A stretch of 64,000 bases of DNA from Lutimaribacter degradans (GCF_023703375.1 NZ_JAMQGO010000001.1:372001-436000); one strand, 5' to 3'; positions 43,369 through 52,048 are shown, counted from the first letter of the stretch. Made by a program: numbers and translations. Notes: generated by a model from the letters alone, not told the origin.

Positions 43369-46300
43369 TTACACTGCAAACCGCCCGCCTTCGGTCGGCC
43401 TTGCCTGCCCCAGTGCGGTCAGGCTTTCCAGAAGGGGTTGCACGGTTGCCGCGCGGCCCCGTTTGAATTGGCGGGCAATCTGTTCGGGGGTGGCTTCGCC
43501 AAGGTCGGCAAGCGCGGCCTGCACCGCCGCGATCTGTTCGGGGGTGGCTTCGCCAAGGTCGGCAAGCGCGGCCTGCACCGCCGCGATCTGTTCGGGCAGG
43601 GATTTGGGCCAGGGGGCCTTTTGCGTCGTGTCCTTGGGGCCAATGTCGAGCGCGCCTTGTTCGCCCTTGGCCTGTGCCGTGCGGCCATCGGGGTTCTGGT
43701 AATCGGGGCGCAGGTAGCGGATATGCCCGCGCGCTTCCTCGGCTGCGCGCTCAAAGTTGAGGTCCACCAGCCGGTGCAGGATGTCATCATCCGACAGGTC
43801 GGCGGGCCAGCCATAGGCGTCGGCCACCGCTTCGTCGATCTGGTCGTGAATGTCGCGCAGGATGCCGATCAGCCCCTGGTCATAGATTTCGCGATCCTTG
43901 CCTTCGATCCGGTCGCCCGCGCGCAGCTTTTCCAGCACGTTATACATTTGCGTCAGGGTCAGCTTGGGGTGGGCGGCTTGACGTTCCTTGCGATGCGCGT
44001 CGAGTTGTTCCCCAAGGCTGCGCAACCGGGCTTTCTGAGCGTCGGTCGGGTCTGGGAAGGGGAAGGGGTCGAAGCACTTGGATTTTGAATATCTCGGGTC
44101 ATTTCCGTAACCCAGTCGGGCACCGGCGGCCAGCGCCCAAGAAACATGAAAGCGCGATGACAGCACCGCAAGTGCTGCGGCGTCATCCAGCGCGATTGCA
44201 GCGATGGCGTGATCGGGTCGAGTTCCCTCCGAAAGAAACATGAAAATCCGATGCTTTGTTGTCTCTGTAGTCGCAATGAAGCGTGACAGTCCTTCTAGCG
44301 CGGGTCGAAGTTCGGTTCGCGGACGACCAAAAACCCACCACTTTTCTCTGAAGCCTTTGTCGTTCTTAACCTGCCTTTCTGGAAACACGTTGTCTTTCAG
44401 ATATTGATAAGCCTCGGGATACCGTGATGATAACTCACTTTCGGATAGTCCGTAGAAGTCTAACACCCAACGTTCTTGCCTTACTTGGACAAGCTCACCC
44501 CCCTTCACATATGGGCCAACATACCTCTCTAGGCCTTTCTTGATACCGAGACCAAGCGAGTAAGCCTGCGCCTTAGAGATCACGAAGCCTTGCCCCGCAA
44601 GCATCATCCCAAATGATGACAGGCCATCATTTGAGTGTAGTGGGTTTGCCCCGGCTACATCTGCCCCGATGCGAAGATTACTGAAAATCTTGCCCTTCTG
44701 AATATCAAAGCGCACCAAACGGCCCTCGGCCTCTGGCCCGGCCTTCACCTCCTCTGCCACGGTCAGCAGCCGCCCCGCTGCGCGACCCTTTTCCGCCACG
44801 GTCATGGCGATACGCACCGCTGCGCCGTCGCCCGCGTCCACCCAAGGGTGGTCAGGAATGGCGAAGGTCAGGGACAGGCCGGTTTTCGGGTCGGCCAGGT
44901 GCGGTTCCAGCACCTTGCGGTTGAAGGTCTGGCGCAGGGAATTGGTGGTAATCAACCCGAAACGTCGCGTGCCCTTGGCGCGGGCCTTGGCGGTTGCCGG
45001 TTTCCAGCCGCGCGCCGCCAGTGCCGCCTTTTCCCACCAGAACATGACGAAATCGGCGCTGTGCGGCATTTTCGGGTAGGCTTTCCACAACGCCTCTGCA
45101 TAGCCATCGCCCAGGGCATCGCGCAGCATTGCCCCTTTTCCGATGAAGGGCGGGTTGCCCACGATGAAATCCGCCTCGGGCCACTTGGCGGGCTGGGGCT
45201 TGATGTAGTCCAGCACCGCCACGCGGGCCTCGGGGTCTGGCACATCCTCGCCCGTCACGGGGTGGGTGATGGTGGAAAAGCCATCCCACCGGGTGACAGG
45301 CGCGCCCGTGTCATCCAGCCGGGGTTGCGTGCCCTGACAGGTCAGCACCGCGTCGCGGTTTTCGACATTGTGGAAATCGCGCAGCACCGGCTCCGATGGG
45401 CTGGCCTTGCCATGGGTGCGGAAATGCCATTGCAGATAGCCAATCCACAGCACCAGTTCGGCCACCGCCGCCGCCCAAGGGTTCAATTCCAGCCCCAGGA
45501 ATTGATGCGGGTCCACCGTGTGGCCCGCCAGCGAAAGTGCCGCCTGTTCCTCGCCCAGTTCGGCCAGAAGCGCGGTCACTTCGCCTTCGAGCCGTTTCAT
45601 CAGTTCGAGCGCGACGTAAAGGAAGTTGCCCGAGCCGCAAGCCGGGTCCAGCACGCGGATTTCGCAAAGCTGGGCGTGAAAGGCGCGCACCGTGTCGCGG
45701 GCCTGTTCTATCTTGCCCTGGTTCGCCAAGGTCAGCGCCGCCGCCTGCACATTGCGCCAATCGCTGCGCAAAGGGTCCATGATGGTGGGCACCACCAGCC
45801 GTTCGACATAGGCGCGGGGCGTGTAATGCGCGCCCAGCTTGTGGCGTTGCCGCTTGTCCAGCGCGCGTTCCAGCAGGGTGCCGAAAATCGCCGGTTCGAC
45901 TTCGCGCCAATCCTTTTTCGCGGCCTCGATCAACAGCGACAGTTGCACCTCGGACAGGGGCAAGGCGTCGGCCTCTTTGAACAGCCCGCCGTTGAAGCGT
46001 TTCAGGTCGGTTGTCAGCGCGGCGGAAAATCCGCCCGTGTTCATGGTTTCCCATAGCGCCTTGAGCGCTGGGGCCGCGTGTTCGGGATGCCCGCGCAGGC
46101 GCGTCAGAAGGTCGGTGAAGCTGCCATGCGGGATAAGGTCCACATCCTCGGCAAACATGGTGAACAGGCACCGCATCAGGAAATTCGCCACGGCGTCGGG
46201 TTTGTGCCCTTGCCCTTCAAAGGATTTGCCCAGCGCCGCCAGGCGGTCGGCCACGTCGCGGGTGACCTGGGCGGTCAGTTTTGACGGGTCCAGCGCGTGC

Positions 46301-46902
46301 GGATCGGTCCAGATGGTGCGCAGCCGGTCGCGGATTCGTTCGTCGCGCAGGTCATCCATCGTGATGCGATAACGGTTCCCGTCCGGGTATTGCGTGTAGC
46401 CTTGGCCTTGCCCCGAGAAATCGGCGTAAACCTCGATTAGGTGGCCCACATCCACCACCAGAAGGAAGGGGGGCCAGCCATCGGTGCGCGACACGGCGCG
46501 GGCGTAGTTGTCGGCCTGCCCGCGTGCGCGCAGCATGGTATCATCCCAGCCCCGCGTGCCCCGCGTGCCATGGCCCTTGCGAATTTGCTTCGGCACGTCC
46601 GCCAGCAGGGCAGGTTGCGCGTCCTCCTCGGGTGCCTCGCCCGTGACACCCTGTTTGGCTTCCATGACGAAATGGCCCGCGCGGTAAAGGTCGATAAAGC
46701 CCCGCGTCTGGCTGCCCGTATGAATGAAGGTCACGGGCGTTTCGAAGTTATAGGCATTGGCCGTGACGGTTTCCGTCGCCGGGGCCGGCCTGGGCACGTC
46801 CAGCACGTCGCACAACTCGTTTGCGAAGGTCTGGAAATTGGCCCGTTCGCTGCCCCCGGATCGCTGCCAGCGGGTGATAAATTCTTCAACCTGCAAAACC
46901 AT
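43369..46902 (-). CDS. MmeI-like single-chain restriction-modification enzyme (type IIL)
   Basis: A 1177-residue protein. The N-terminal nuclease site is D71-x9-E81-A-K83 (FIDLYRAGHFVMEAKQG), the PD-(D/E)xK arrangement of MmeI. A helical spacer (about 190-340) leads to a gamma-class adenine methyltransferase: GAHYTPRAYVERL (355-367), motif I DPACGSGNF (417-425), motif IV NPPF (581-584). Residues about 720-947 would be the target recognition domain and are encoded by distinctly AT-richer DNA. The C-terminus holds an 18-residue repeat (AAVQAALADLGEATPEQI). One chain both modifies and cuts, so no separate methylase gene is needed. Probable phage defence cargo of the element. Confidence 0.9.
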   Translation of the reverse strand: MVLQVEEFITRWQRSGGSERANFQTFANELCDVLDVPRPAPATETVTANAYNFETPVTFIHTGSQTRGFIDLYRAGHFVMEAKQGVTGEAPEEDAQPALLADVPKQIRKGHGTRGTRGWDDTMLRARGQADNYARAVSRTDGWPPFLLVVDVGHLIEVYADFSGQGQGYTQYPDGNRYRITMDDLRDERIRDRLRTIWTDPHALDPSKLTAQVTRDVADRLAALGKSFEGQGHKPDAVANFLMRCLFTMFAEDVDLIPHGSFTDLLTRLRGHPEHAAPALKALWETMNTGGFSAALTTDLKRFNGGLFKEADALPLSEVQLSLLIEAAKKDWREVEPAIFGTLLERALDKRQRHKLGAHYTPRAYVERLVVPTIMDPLRSDWRNVQAAALTLANQGKIEQARDTVRAFHAQLCEIRVLDPACGSGNFLYVALELMKRLEGEVTALLAELGEEQAALSLAGHTVDPHQFLGLELNPWAAAVAELVLWIGYLQWHFRTHGKASPSEPVLRDFHNVENRDAVLTCQGTQPRLDDTGAPVTRWDGFSTITHPVTGEDVPDPEARVAVLDYIKPQPAKWPEADFIVGNPPFIGKGAMLRDALGDGYAEALWKAYPKMPHSADFVMFWWEKAALAARGWKPATAKARAKGTRRFGLITTNSLRQTFNRKVLEPHLADPKTGLSLTFAIPDHPWVDAGDGAAVRIAMTVAEKGRAAGRLLTVAEEVKAGPEAEGRLVRFDIQKGKIFSNLRIGADVAGANPLHSNDGLSSFGMMLAGQGFVISKAQAYSLGLGIKKGLERYVGPYVKGGELVQVRQERWVLDFYGLSESELSSRYPEAYQYLKDNVFPERQVKNDKGFREKWWVFGRPRTELRPALEGLSRFIATTETTKHRIFMFLSEGTRPDHAIAAIALDDAAALAVLSSRFHVSWALAAGARLGYGNDPRYSKSKCFDPFPFPDPTDAQKARLRSLGEQLDAHRKERQAAHPKLTLTQMYNVLEKLRAGDRIEGKDREIYDQGLIGILRDIHDQIDEAVADAYGWPADLSDDDILHRLVDLNFERAAEEARGHIRYLRPDYQNPDGRTAQAKGEQGALDIGPKDTTQKAPWPKSLPEQIAAVQAALADLGEATPEQIAAVQAALADLGEATPEQIARQFKRGRAATVQPLLESLTALGQARPTEGGRFAV
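43478..43585. repeat. Perfect 54-bp tandem duplication inside the restriction gene
   Basis: Two identical 54-bp units (43478-43531 and 43532-43585), with the first bases of a third copy after 43585. In frame it encodes two copies of an 18-residue helix (EQIAAVQAALADLGEATP) close to the C-terminus. The lack of any mismatch indicates recent duplication or slippage. Confidence 0.95.
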
Positions 46903-46988
46903 GCCCCTGTTACCTGGTCACGCGCTCATTCTTGCAACGGTTGAAAGCCGATAGAAAGGGGCTTTGTGAAACTGGTTTTTTTGTTCAG

Positions 46989-47309
46989 TCACACGTCATC
47001 CCATTGCCGCGTGATGCCGTTCCAGCGCCGCCCGTGCGGCCCGCGCCGCTCCCATTCGGTCAGCGCGCGCCATGCGTCGAGCGACACAACGCGGCCCGTC
47101 CATGTCAGCGCCCGCCCGCCGGGGCTTTCGCAATAGGGTGCCGGGCCGGGGGTATCCGGCTTTGCGCTGGGCCGGGGCGGTGCTACATCCGCTACAATCG
47201 CTACACGGTCGCGCTGTGTAGCAGATGTAGCGAGTGTAGCAGGGGTGCAAGCATCGCTTTCGCGGCCCCCGCCCAGCTTTGCCAGTTCCGCTTGCGCGTC
47301 AAACCACAT
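46989..47309 (-). CDS. Small hypothetical protein of the element
   Basis: A 106-residue protein starting MWFDAQAELAKLGG and ending VSLDAWRALTEWERRGPHGR then a short tail with RQWDDV. The middle is Thr/Ala/Pro-rich and probably disordered. The ATG lies 11 bp inside the end of the DUF3987 gene, so it is translationally coupled to it. The ending 'W..GPxGRxWNGI' is a feature I associate with small proteins next to replication genes of alphaproteobacterial islands; function unknown. Confidence 0.6.
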   Translation of the reverse strand: MWFDAQAELAKLGGGRESDACTPATLATSATQRDRVAIVADVAPPRPSAKPDTPGPAPYCESPGGRALTWTGRVVSLDAWRALTEWERRGPHGRRWNGITRQWDDV

Positions 47310-48795
47310 CGCCACCGCCCCGCACGATGCGCCACGCTTCGGCACGCGCCGCCCCACGCACCACCGTGCCCGCGTCCAGTCGCACCAGCCATCCATGCTT
47401 TTCAAGGATGCCCAGCGCGGCCCGCGCCTTCGGTGTCTCGCGTAAAGCGTTCGGCCCCATTTGCACCACGTCGCGTGCCATCACGTCGGGATGCGGCCAG
47501 CCTTCCAGAAGCCACCGTCGCAGGTTTTCGGCCTTGTCGATTTCCGCAGATACCGTTGCAGCGCTTGCCAGCCGCGACGCCTCAGAGAGGTAGAATTGCG
47601 CCAGCGTGATGGCGTCGGCCATGTCGCTGGGCTGCACCTGATGGGCGTCTAGGTCGCGCCACAAGGTCAGCACGCCCGCAATGCGTGCCGCCTGTTCCGC
47701 CGCCTTCGATGCCGTGCCAGTGATATGCGCCAAGTCACTACCGGGGGCCTGCGCGGCTTCGGTTGCATCCGCAAAGCCCGCCAGCAATGTGCGGGCGTCG
47801 GGGGCAAGGCCAAGGATGCGCGGTTGCAATTCACGGGTGTCCGGGTCCATCGGCATGGGCGTTTCGAGGGTGGCACGCAGCCGCCCACCGAACGCCCCAA
47901 GCGCCATGTCATCGCGTCGTGCGTTTGCTTGCATCCGCGTTCCGATGGCGCTGGGCGGTTCGCACATCAGAAAGCGGGGCAGAAAGCCCGTATCGGCTGC
48001 GAGCGGGTCGGCCATGAAGGCACGCGCGACAGTTGGCTGCACCATTAGATGCACCGCCAGTCGCCGCCCATAGAGCGTTGCGTGCCCATCCCCCGAGCGT
48101 GTGCGCCGGATCGGACTGCCCTGCCAAAGGTCATTCAGCGCCGCCAGCGTCTTTTGCCGGTTGTCCGAGTTCATGGCGTGCCCGCCAAGGAATTGGCCGC
48201 CTTCATCCGAGAAAAGGCCAAGGCTGGGCTGGCCTGTTGCGAAAAGCTTGGTCAGCCCTTCGAATGTCGGTTCGGTCACGGTCCGGTCAGCCGATTGCGG
48301 GGCGTCGGGTTCCGGCCCCAGCGATTCGAGGTCGGCTTGTGCCGCCGTGCGCTTTTCGCCCTTGCCTTTCTTGGCGTCCAGAAGGATGCGGTCGCGTTCT
48401 CCCTTCCAGAGCGCTTGCGCATTGCGCCAGCTTTCCATGGCGTCGCGCTGGGCGGTTGCCTGTTCCCGTTCATGGTCGCGCAGCGCGGCCATCAGGGGCG
48501 CGTCGCAGGCTGATTTTCGTTCCCCGCTTCGGGCGATGGTCAACGCATAGAGCGACAAGGCACGCGGCCCGCCCAAGGTTTCCACATCGGCAAATCCCTG
48601 CACCGCCAGTGAGGCGACCGATAGCGCCGATTGGGCCGGGATGGCGATAGGGGCTTGCGTGATGCCTTGCACCGCTTCCACAGCGTTGCGCAGCGGCCCC
48701 AAAGCGTGAACGGGATAGGCTACACCGGGCGCAATGTCGCGCACCAGCGGTTGCGGCCCTTCGGGTGTGTATTGAATTGCATGGGGCGCGGTCAT
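47299..48795 (-). CDS. DUF3987 (YfjI-like) replication-associated protein
   Basis: A 498-residue protein with the DUF3987 pattern: early QSALSVASLAVQGFADVET, then SGERKS (a P-loop-like motif), then TEPTFEGLTKLFATGQPS and LFSDEGGQFLGGHAM. Proteins of this family sit beside primases in P4-like satellites and islands and are thought to act as replicative helicase-like ATPases. Its ATG overlaps the primase stop (ATGA). Confidence 0.87.
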   Translation of the reverse strand: MTAPHAIQYTPEGPQPLVRDIAPGVAYPVHALGPLRNAVEAVQGITQAPIAIPAQSALSVASLAVQGFADVETLGGPRALSLYALTIARSGERKSACDAPLMAALRDHEREQATAQRDAMESWRNAQALWKGERDRILLDAKKGKGEKRTAAQADLESLGPEPDAPQSADRTVTEPTFEGLTKLFATGQPSLGLFSDEGGQFLGGHAMNSDNRQKTLAALNDLWQGSPIRRTRSGDGHATLYGRRLAVHLMVQPTVARAFMADPLAADTGFLPRFLMCEPPSAIGTRMQANARRDDMALGAFGGRLRATLETPMPMDPDTRELQPRILGLAPDARTLLAGFADATEAAQAPGSDLAHITGTASKAAEQAARIAGVLTLWRDLDAHQVQPSDMADAITLAQFYLSEASRLASAATVSAEIDKAENLRRWLLEGWPHPDVMARDVVQMGPNALRETPKARAALGILEKHGWLVRLDAGTVVRGAARAEAWRIVRGGGDVV

Positions 48796-49673
48796 GCGGT
48801 TTCCCCTTTCATTTGAATATCATTCCAGTCGCGACCATCGGGGGCAGGCAAGAGCGAGACTTGCCAGCCCAGCGCGTGTGCCCGTGCGGCCAATGCGTTC
48901 GCAGCTTCACGGCCCGCCTTGTCGCCATCGGGGGCGATGGTCAGCCGCCCCGGCTGGGCAGGCAGGCGCAGCCCCCGGATGCCGGATGTGGACAGCGCCG
49001 CCCAAACGGTCGCGGGCGTGCGCAGAAGGCCAGAGGCAAGGCTAAGCCCGGTTTCTATGCCCTCGGCCACCACCAGCGGCCCCGGCCCCTCAGTGAGCCA
49101 TACAGCGCCGCCAGCAACGGCCCCCAGCATCAGCTTGCCGGGGTCAATGTCGGCCTTGCCCGAGCCATCGGCACGCAGGTAGGTGCGATGCACCGCAGGA
49201 AGGCTTGCGCCCTGCACCGCCGCCACCATTGCCGGATAGCGCTTGGCAGTCGGCCCGTGCCAGCATTCGTCGTGAAAGCGCAACACCTGGCCCAAGTCGC
49301 AGGTGATGCCGCGCCCGCGCAGATAAGTTTCCGCCACTGTGCCCGCGATGGGCTTGGCTTCGGTCCAAACCTGTTTGGCTTGCGCCGCCCGCTTTTGGGC
49401 TTCGGCCCTTTTTTCCGCTTCGCGCTGGGCCAGCGTTGCCGCGTCCGGGGGAATGTAATCCCCCGTCCGCACGCCCGCCGCCGCCAGAATGTCCAGAAAG
49501 GCGCAACCGCTTTTCTTGCAATCCAGCAGCAGCCGCCCGTTGCGGCCATCAGCCAAGGTCAGGGCGTTCTGGCCCTTTTTGCGTTGCGGCTGGCACACGG
49601 GGCAAGGTGCCGCCCCGTAACTCCGATACCATTTGCCGCCCAGCGCTTGCGTCAGGTCGCGTGCATCGCTCAT
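48792..49673 (-). CDS. Toprim-domain primase-like protein
   Basis: A 293-residue protein with an N-terminal zinc ribbon (Cys24, Cys27, Cys52, Cys57), a helical middle and a C-terminal toprim domain: VVAEGIETGLSLASG carries the conserved glutamate and IAPDGDKAGREAA the DxD motif. It lacks a full primase catalytic core beyond these, as usual for the island family. It probably primes element replication with the DUF3987 protein. The start at 49673 overlaps the stop of the small ORF (ATGA). Confidence 0.87.
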   Translation of the reverse strand: MSDARDLTQALGGKWYRSYGAAPCPVCQPQRKKGQNALTLADGRNGRLLLDCKKSGCAFLDILAAAGVRTGDYIPPDAATLAQREAEKRAEAQKRAAQAKQVWTEAKPIAGTVAETYLRGRGITCDLGQVLRFHDECWHGPTAKRYPAMVAAVQGASLPAVHRTYLRADGSGKADIDPGKLMLGAVAGGAVWLTEGPGPLVVAEGIETGLSLASGLLRTPATVWAALSTSGIRGLRLPAQPGRLTIAPDGDKAGREAANALAARAHALGWQVSLLPAPDGRDWNDIQMKGETA

Positions 49674-49867
49674 TGGCCTGCCCCCCAAATTAGCGGGGCA
49701 AGCGCGTGAGCGTGCGCTTCGGTTAGGCCGTGCGCCCGAACGAGAAAGCGCGTTTGCATGTTCGTTTTTTGTGCTAGTATCGGGGCATACGCCGCAGTCG
49801 CATGGCGATTTTCCCGGCCCGGAACCTGCTGCAACAGGTTCCGGGCCATTTCGTTTTCACCGGCCAT
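49670..49867 (-). CDS. Small ORF between alpA and the primase
   Basis: A 65-residue frame starting MAGENEMARNLLQQVPGREN 1 bp after the AlpA stop and ending HGLTEAHAHALAPLIWGAGQ, with its stop overlapping the primase start. Two readings are possible: the full 65 residues, or only the last 29 (from the ATG at 49759, MQTRFLVRAHG), because a strong hairpin (49816-49847) and an SOS-like box (49760-49774) lie within the upstream part. The C-terminal part is the more protein-like. Function unknown. Confidence 0.5.
   Translation of the reverse strand: MAGENEMARNLLQQVPGRENRHATAAYAPILAQKTNMQTRFLVRAHGLTEAHAHALAPLIWGAGQ
49760..49774. promoter_or_regulatory. Possible LexA/SOS box upstream of the primase module
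   Basis: GTTC-N7-GTGC on the plus strand, one base from the GTTC-N7-GTTC LexA box of alphaproteobacteria, directly before the ATG at 49759 of the short ORF that runs into the primase. It would tie element replication to DNA damage. Only one site and one mismatch, so tentative. Confidence 0.35.
49816..49847. terminator. Strong 13-bp hairpin downstream of alpA
   Basis: Perfect stem GGCCCGGAACCTG / CAGGTTCCGGGCC with a 6-base loop. On the plus strand it is followed by ATTTCGTTTTC, a terminator-like tail; on the minus strand, where the genes are, there is no T-tract. It may separate alpA from the primase transcript or hide a start site. Confidence 0.5.
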
Positions 49868-49868
49868 T

Positions 49869-50048
49869 TTAAGCGGCCTTGTCGCGCAGGCTGCGCAGAT
49901 GGGCGTCAATGTCTTCTTCGGCCCAGTAAATCCGGCCTCCAAGCTTGATAGGCTGGGGCAGTCGGCCCGCCGCGAGGTCGGCATAGATTGCGCTGCGTGA
50001 GCGATTGCCCAGCTTGGTGCGCAGTTCGGTCAGAGTGAGGTGTTTCAT
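49869..50048 (-). CDS. AlpA-family DNA-binding regulator
   Basis: A 59-residue MerR-like winged helix protein: MKHLTLTELRTKLGNRSRSA, IYADLAAGRLPQPIKLGGR and IYWAEEDIDAHL. AlpA proteins act as activators or excisionases in P4-like satellites. The ATG at 50048 is preferred to one five codons upstream because the family starts just before the first helix and a GGTGTCAGGAG-type context is not present there. It is downstream of the unknown gene by 81 bp. Confidence 0.9.
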   Translation of the reverse strand: MKHLTLTELRTKLGNRSRSAIYADLAAGRLPQPIKLGGRIYWAEEDIDAHLRSLRDKAA

Positions 50049-50129
50049 ATCGCATTCATCCATTCAGGTGTCAGGAGATGCGAATATGTTTGTTTCAAGC
50101 CTTCGTGCCTGCGGGGGAAACCCCAAGGG

Positions 50130-50714
50130 TTATTCCACCCCCTCGGTTCGTTCGCCCTTGCGGTTGAAATGGTAGCGAGCGCCAGCCTTCAGAAGTGCAT
50201 TTGGAAACTGGTGGGCAGGTATTTTCTCAAACCCGGTTCGGATTTGTTCGCTGGCATTCTGCCAATCTCGAACCGTTGTGCGATCCACTTGAAAGACAGT
50301 CGAAACGCTGACGATAAACGCTCGATCCCTTATTGTGCCAGCCCGCGCATGCTCGATATAGTCCAGAGCTGTGGCAATATCCCGGCACTCCCCAGGCCAA
50401 CGGTCCGGTGATCCGCCGATTAGATTAATATCTTTGATCGGCTGTGGAATGTTACCGGACGCAAGCATTTGCGCTATATTCGAGCAAGCGAGAATTGCGT
50501 CGGAGGGGAATGGTTTTAACGGTCCAGTTTCTTCGGGTTGCATTAGCGAGTGGCAATACTCATTCAAGAGTTTATGCAATGCTTCGAACCATTCGCGCGA
50601 TAGAATTGTTCGCCTTGCGCGGTCCGCATCTGGCACTTTGGACGCGCGCTCGAAAGCCGCCCTCTCCTCGGAAAGTAGGCGCAAGTAGCAGTTCTGGCGC
50701 GGTTCATCGCTCAT
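50130..50714 (-). CDS. Unknown protein coupled to the integrase
   Basis: A 194-residue soluble protein I do not recognise. The C-terminal half contains SVSTVFQVDRTTVRDWQNAS, which looks like a helix-turn-helix, and the N-terminal half is helical and acidic. The ATG overlaps the integrase stop (ATGA), so it is co-translated with it. Its DNA is lower in GC than the neighbours (about 48% in the sampled line), suggesting recent acquisition. It could be a regulator of integration or an accessory cargo. Confidence 0.75.
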   Translation of the reverse strand: MSDEPRQNCYLRLLSEERAAFERASKVPDADRARRTILSREWFEALHKLLNEYCHSLMQPEETGPLKPFPSDAILACSNIAQMLASGNIPQPIKDINLIGGSPDRWPGECRDIATALDYIEHARAGTIRDRAFIVSVSTVFQVDRTTVRDWQNASEQIRTGFEKIPAHQFPNALLKAGARYHFNRKGERTEGVE

Positions 50715-51907
50715 TTTGCGGCCCCCGCCAGCTTCACCACCTGCCCAGCGCCGCCGGTTACATGGTCGGCCCAGCGTTCGGCCAGCTTGGCGCGCTGTTC
50801 TAGGTAATCGGTGCGCCGATAGGCCCGCACCACGCCGCCATCCACCACATGCGCAAGCATCGCCTCGGCCACTTCGTGCGGGGCGTCGGTTGCCTCGGCC
50901 AGCCATGTGCGCAGGCTGGTGCGAAACCCATGCGGGCGCGCTTCCAGCCCCTTGCGTTCCATATGCCGTGAAAGCGTCATGTCGCTAATCACGCCGCCGC
51001 GCGTGTTCGGAAACAGATAGCCGTTGCGGGCGTGTGGGCGCGCAAGGTCAATGACGCGCTGGGCTTCTGCCGACAGGGGCACGCGGAAATCATCGGTCGC
51101 ACCTTTGCGGCCCTTCATTGCTTCGGCAGGCACCGTCCACACGTCGCCTTCGATTTGTTCAATCCGCAGATTGCGCAGCGGCCCCGAGCGAACGCCGGTA
51201 AGGATAAGTAAGCGCAAGGCAAGATGGGTCAGGGTCGGTTCTTCAAGGTTGGCATAGAAACCCGGCACATCGCGCCAGTCCATAGCGGGTATGTTCTTCG
51301 GCTTGTGGCGCGATTTACCCAAAAGCGCCTTTGCTTTGTCGGTCGCCTGCAAATCCACGTCCAAGCCCAGCGCCGCCGCATGGCGCAAGACGATTGAAAG
51401 TCGGTTCAGGGCTTTGCGTGCGGTGTCGGCCTTGGTGTGCCAAATGGGGGCCAGCGTGTCGCGAATGTCGCGCTGGTCCAGGTCTGTTACCGGCACCTTG
51501 CCCAGCTTCGGCAAAACGTGAAGGGTCAGAGGCGACAGCCACCGGCCCGCTGTTCCATCTCCCTTCAATTCGGCCTTACGCGCTTCGAACGCATCCGCCG
51601 TGATGATGGCAAGCGATATATCCTCGCGCCGCGCTGCCCGTATCTCGCGTTCACGTTCCTTGATGGGGTCGCGGCCATCCTTCGCCATTGCTCGCCAGCG
51701 GTCGGCAATCTCACGGGCCTTTGCGAGTCCGATTTCAGGATATCCACCCAAACCCATCTCGCGCCGCCTGCCGTGAACGGTCACGCGCAACACCCATTGC
51801 GCGCCGCCATCGTTACGAACAATCAGCCAAAGGCCCGCCCCATCACAGTATTTTCCCATCGGGGCTTTGCGAAGGAAGGCTGGAGAGAGTCGATTACGTG
51901 CACGCAT
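50711..51907 (-). CDS. Tyrosine recombinase / integrase of the P4 type
   Basis: A 398-residue integrase. The N-terminal 90 residues form the arm-DNA-binding (DUF4102-like) domain with CDGAGLWLIVRNDG; the core-binding domain follows; catalytic residues are Arg240 (TGVRSG), His326 and Arg329 (PHGFRTSLRTW), His353 (LAHVV) and Tyr363 (RAYRRTDYLEQR). This class integrates into tRNA genes, in line with the attL site in tRNA-Thr. The gene is at the end of the element opposite to the tRNA and reads inward. A CATGTTCGATTTTT stretch overlaps its start. Confidence 0.95.
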   Translation of the reverse strand: MRARNRLSPAFLRKAPMGKYCDGAGLWLIVRNDGGAQWVLRVTVHGRRREMGLGGYPEIGLAKAREIADRWRAMAKDGRDPIKEREREIRAARREDISLAIITADAFEARKAELKGDGTAGRWLSPLTLHVLPKLGKVPVTDLDQRDIRDTLAPIWHTKADTARKALNRLSIVLRHAAALGLDVDLQATDKAKALLGKSRHKPKNIPAMDWRDVPGFYANLEEPTLTHLALRLLILTGVRSGPLRNLRIEQIEGDVWTVPAEAMKGRKGATDDFRVPLSAEAQRVIDLARPHARNGYLFPNTRGGVISDMTLSRHMERKGLEARPHGFRTSLRTWLAEATDAPHEVAEAMLAHVVDGGVVRAYRRTDYLEQRAKLAERWADHVTGGAGQVVKLAGAAK

Positions 51908-51969
51908 GTTCGATTTTTCCTATCCACCGATTGGCAATCGAACAGACGGCCAATCTATATCCACCCAAA

Positions 51970-52048
51970 TATCCCCCCTAGGTTAGTGGACAAGGGCGGA
52001 CACAGCAAGACAAGACAGGACAGTTGATGCCATATCTTTAGGGGGATA
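51970..52048. repeat. TATCCCC repeats near the right element end
   Basis: TATCCCCCCTA at 51970-51980 and the inverted TTTAGGGGGATA at 52037-52048, matching the left-end TATCCCCCTAA over 11 bases. Candidate arm-type sites for the adjacent integrase. Confidence 0.5.

Noticed and set aside
43478..43595. Possible short CRISPR-like array
   Set aside because: The 54-bp units are directly adjacent with no spacers and lie inside a coding frame; it is a tandem duplication.
43088..43702. 204-codon plus-strand frame at the left element end
   Set aside because: Its second half is antisense to the restriction gene's tandem repeat, which creates an apparent repeat protein; the start has no ribosome binding site.
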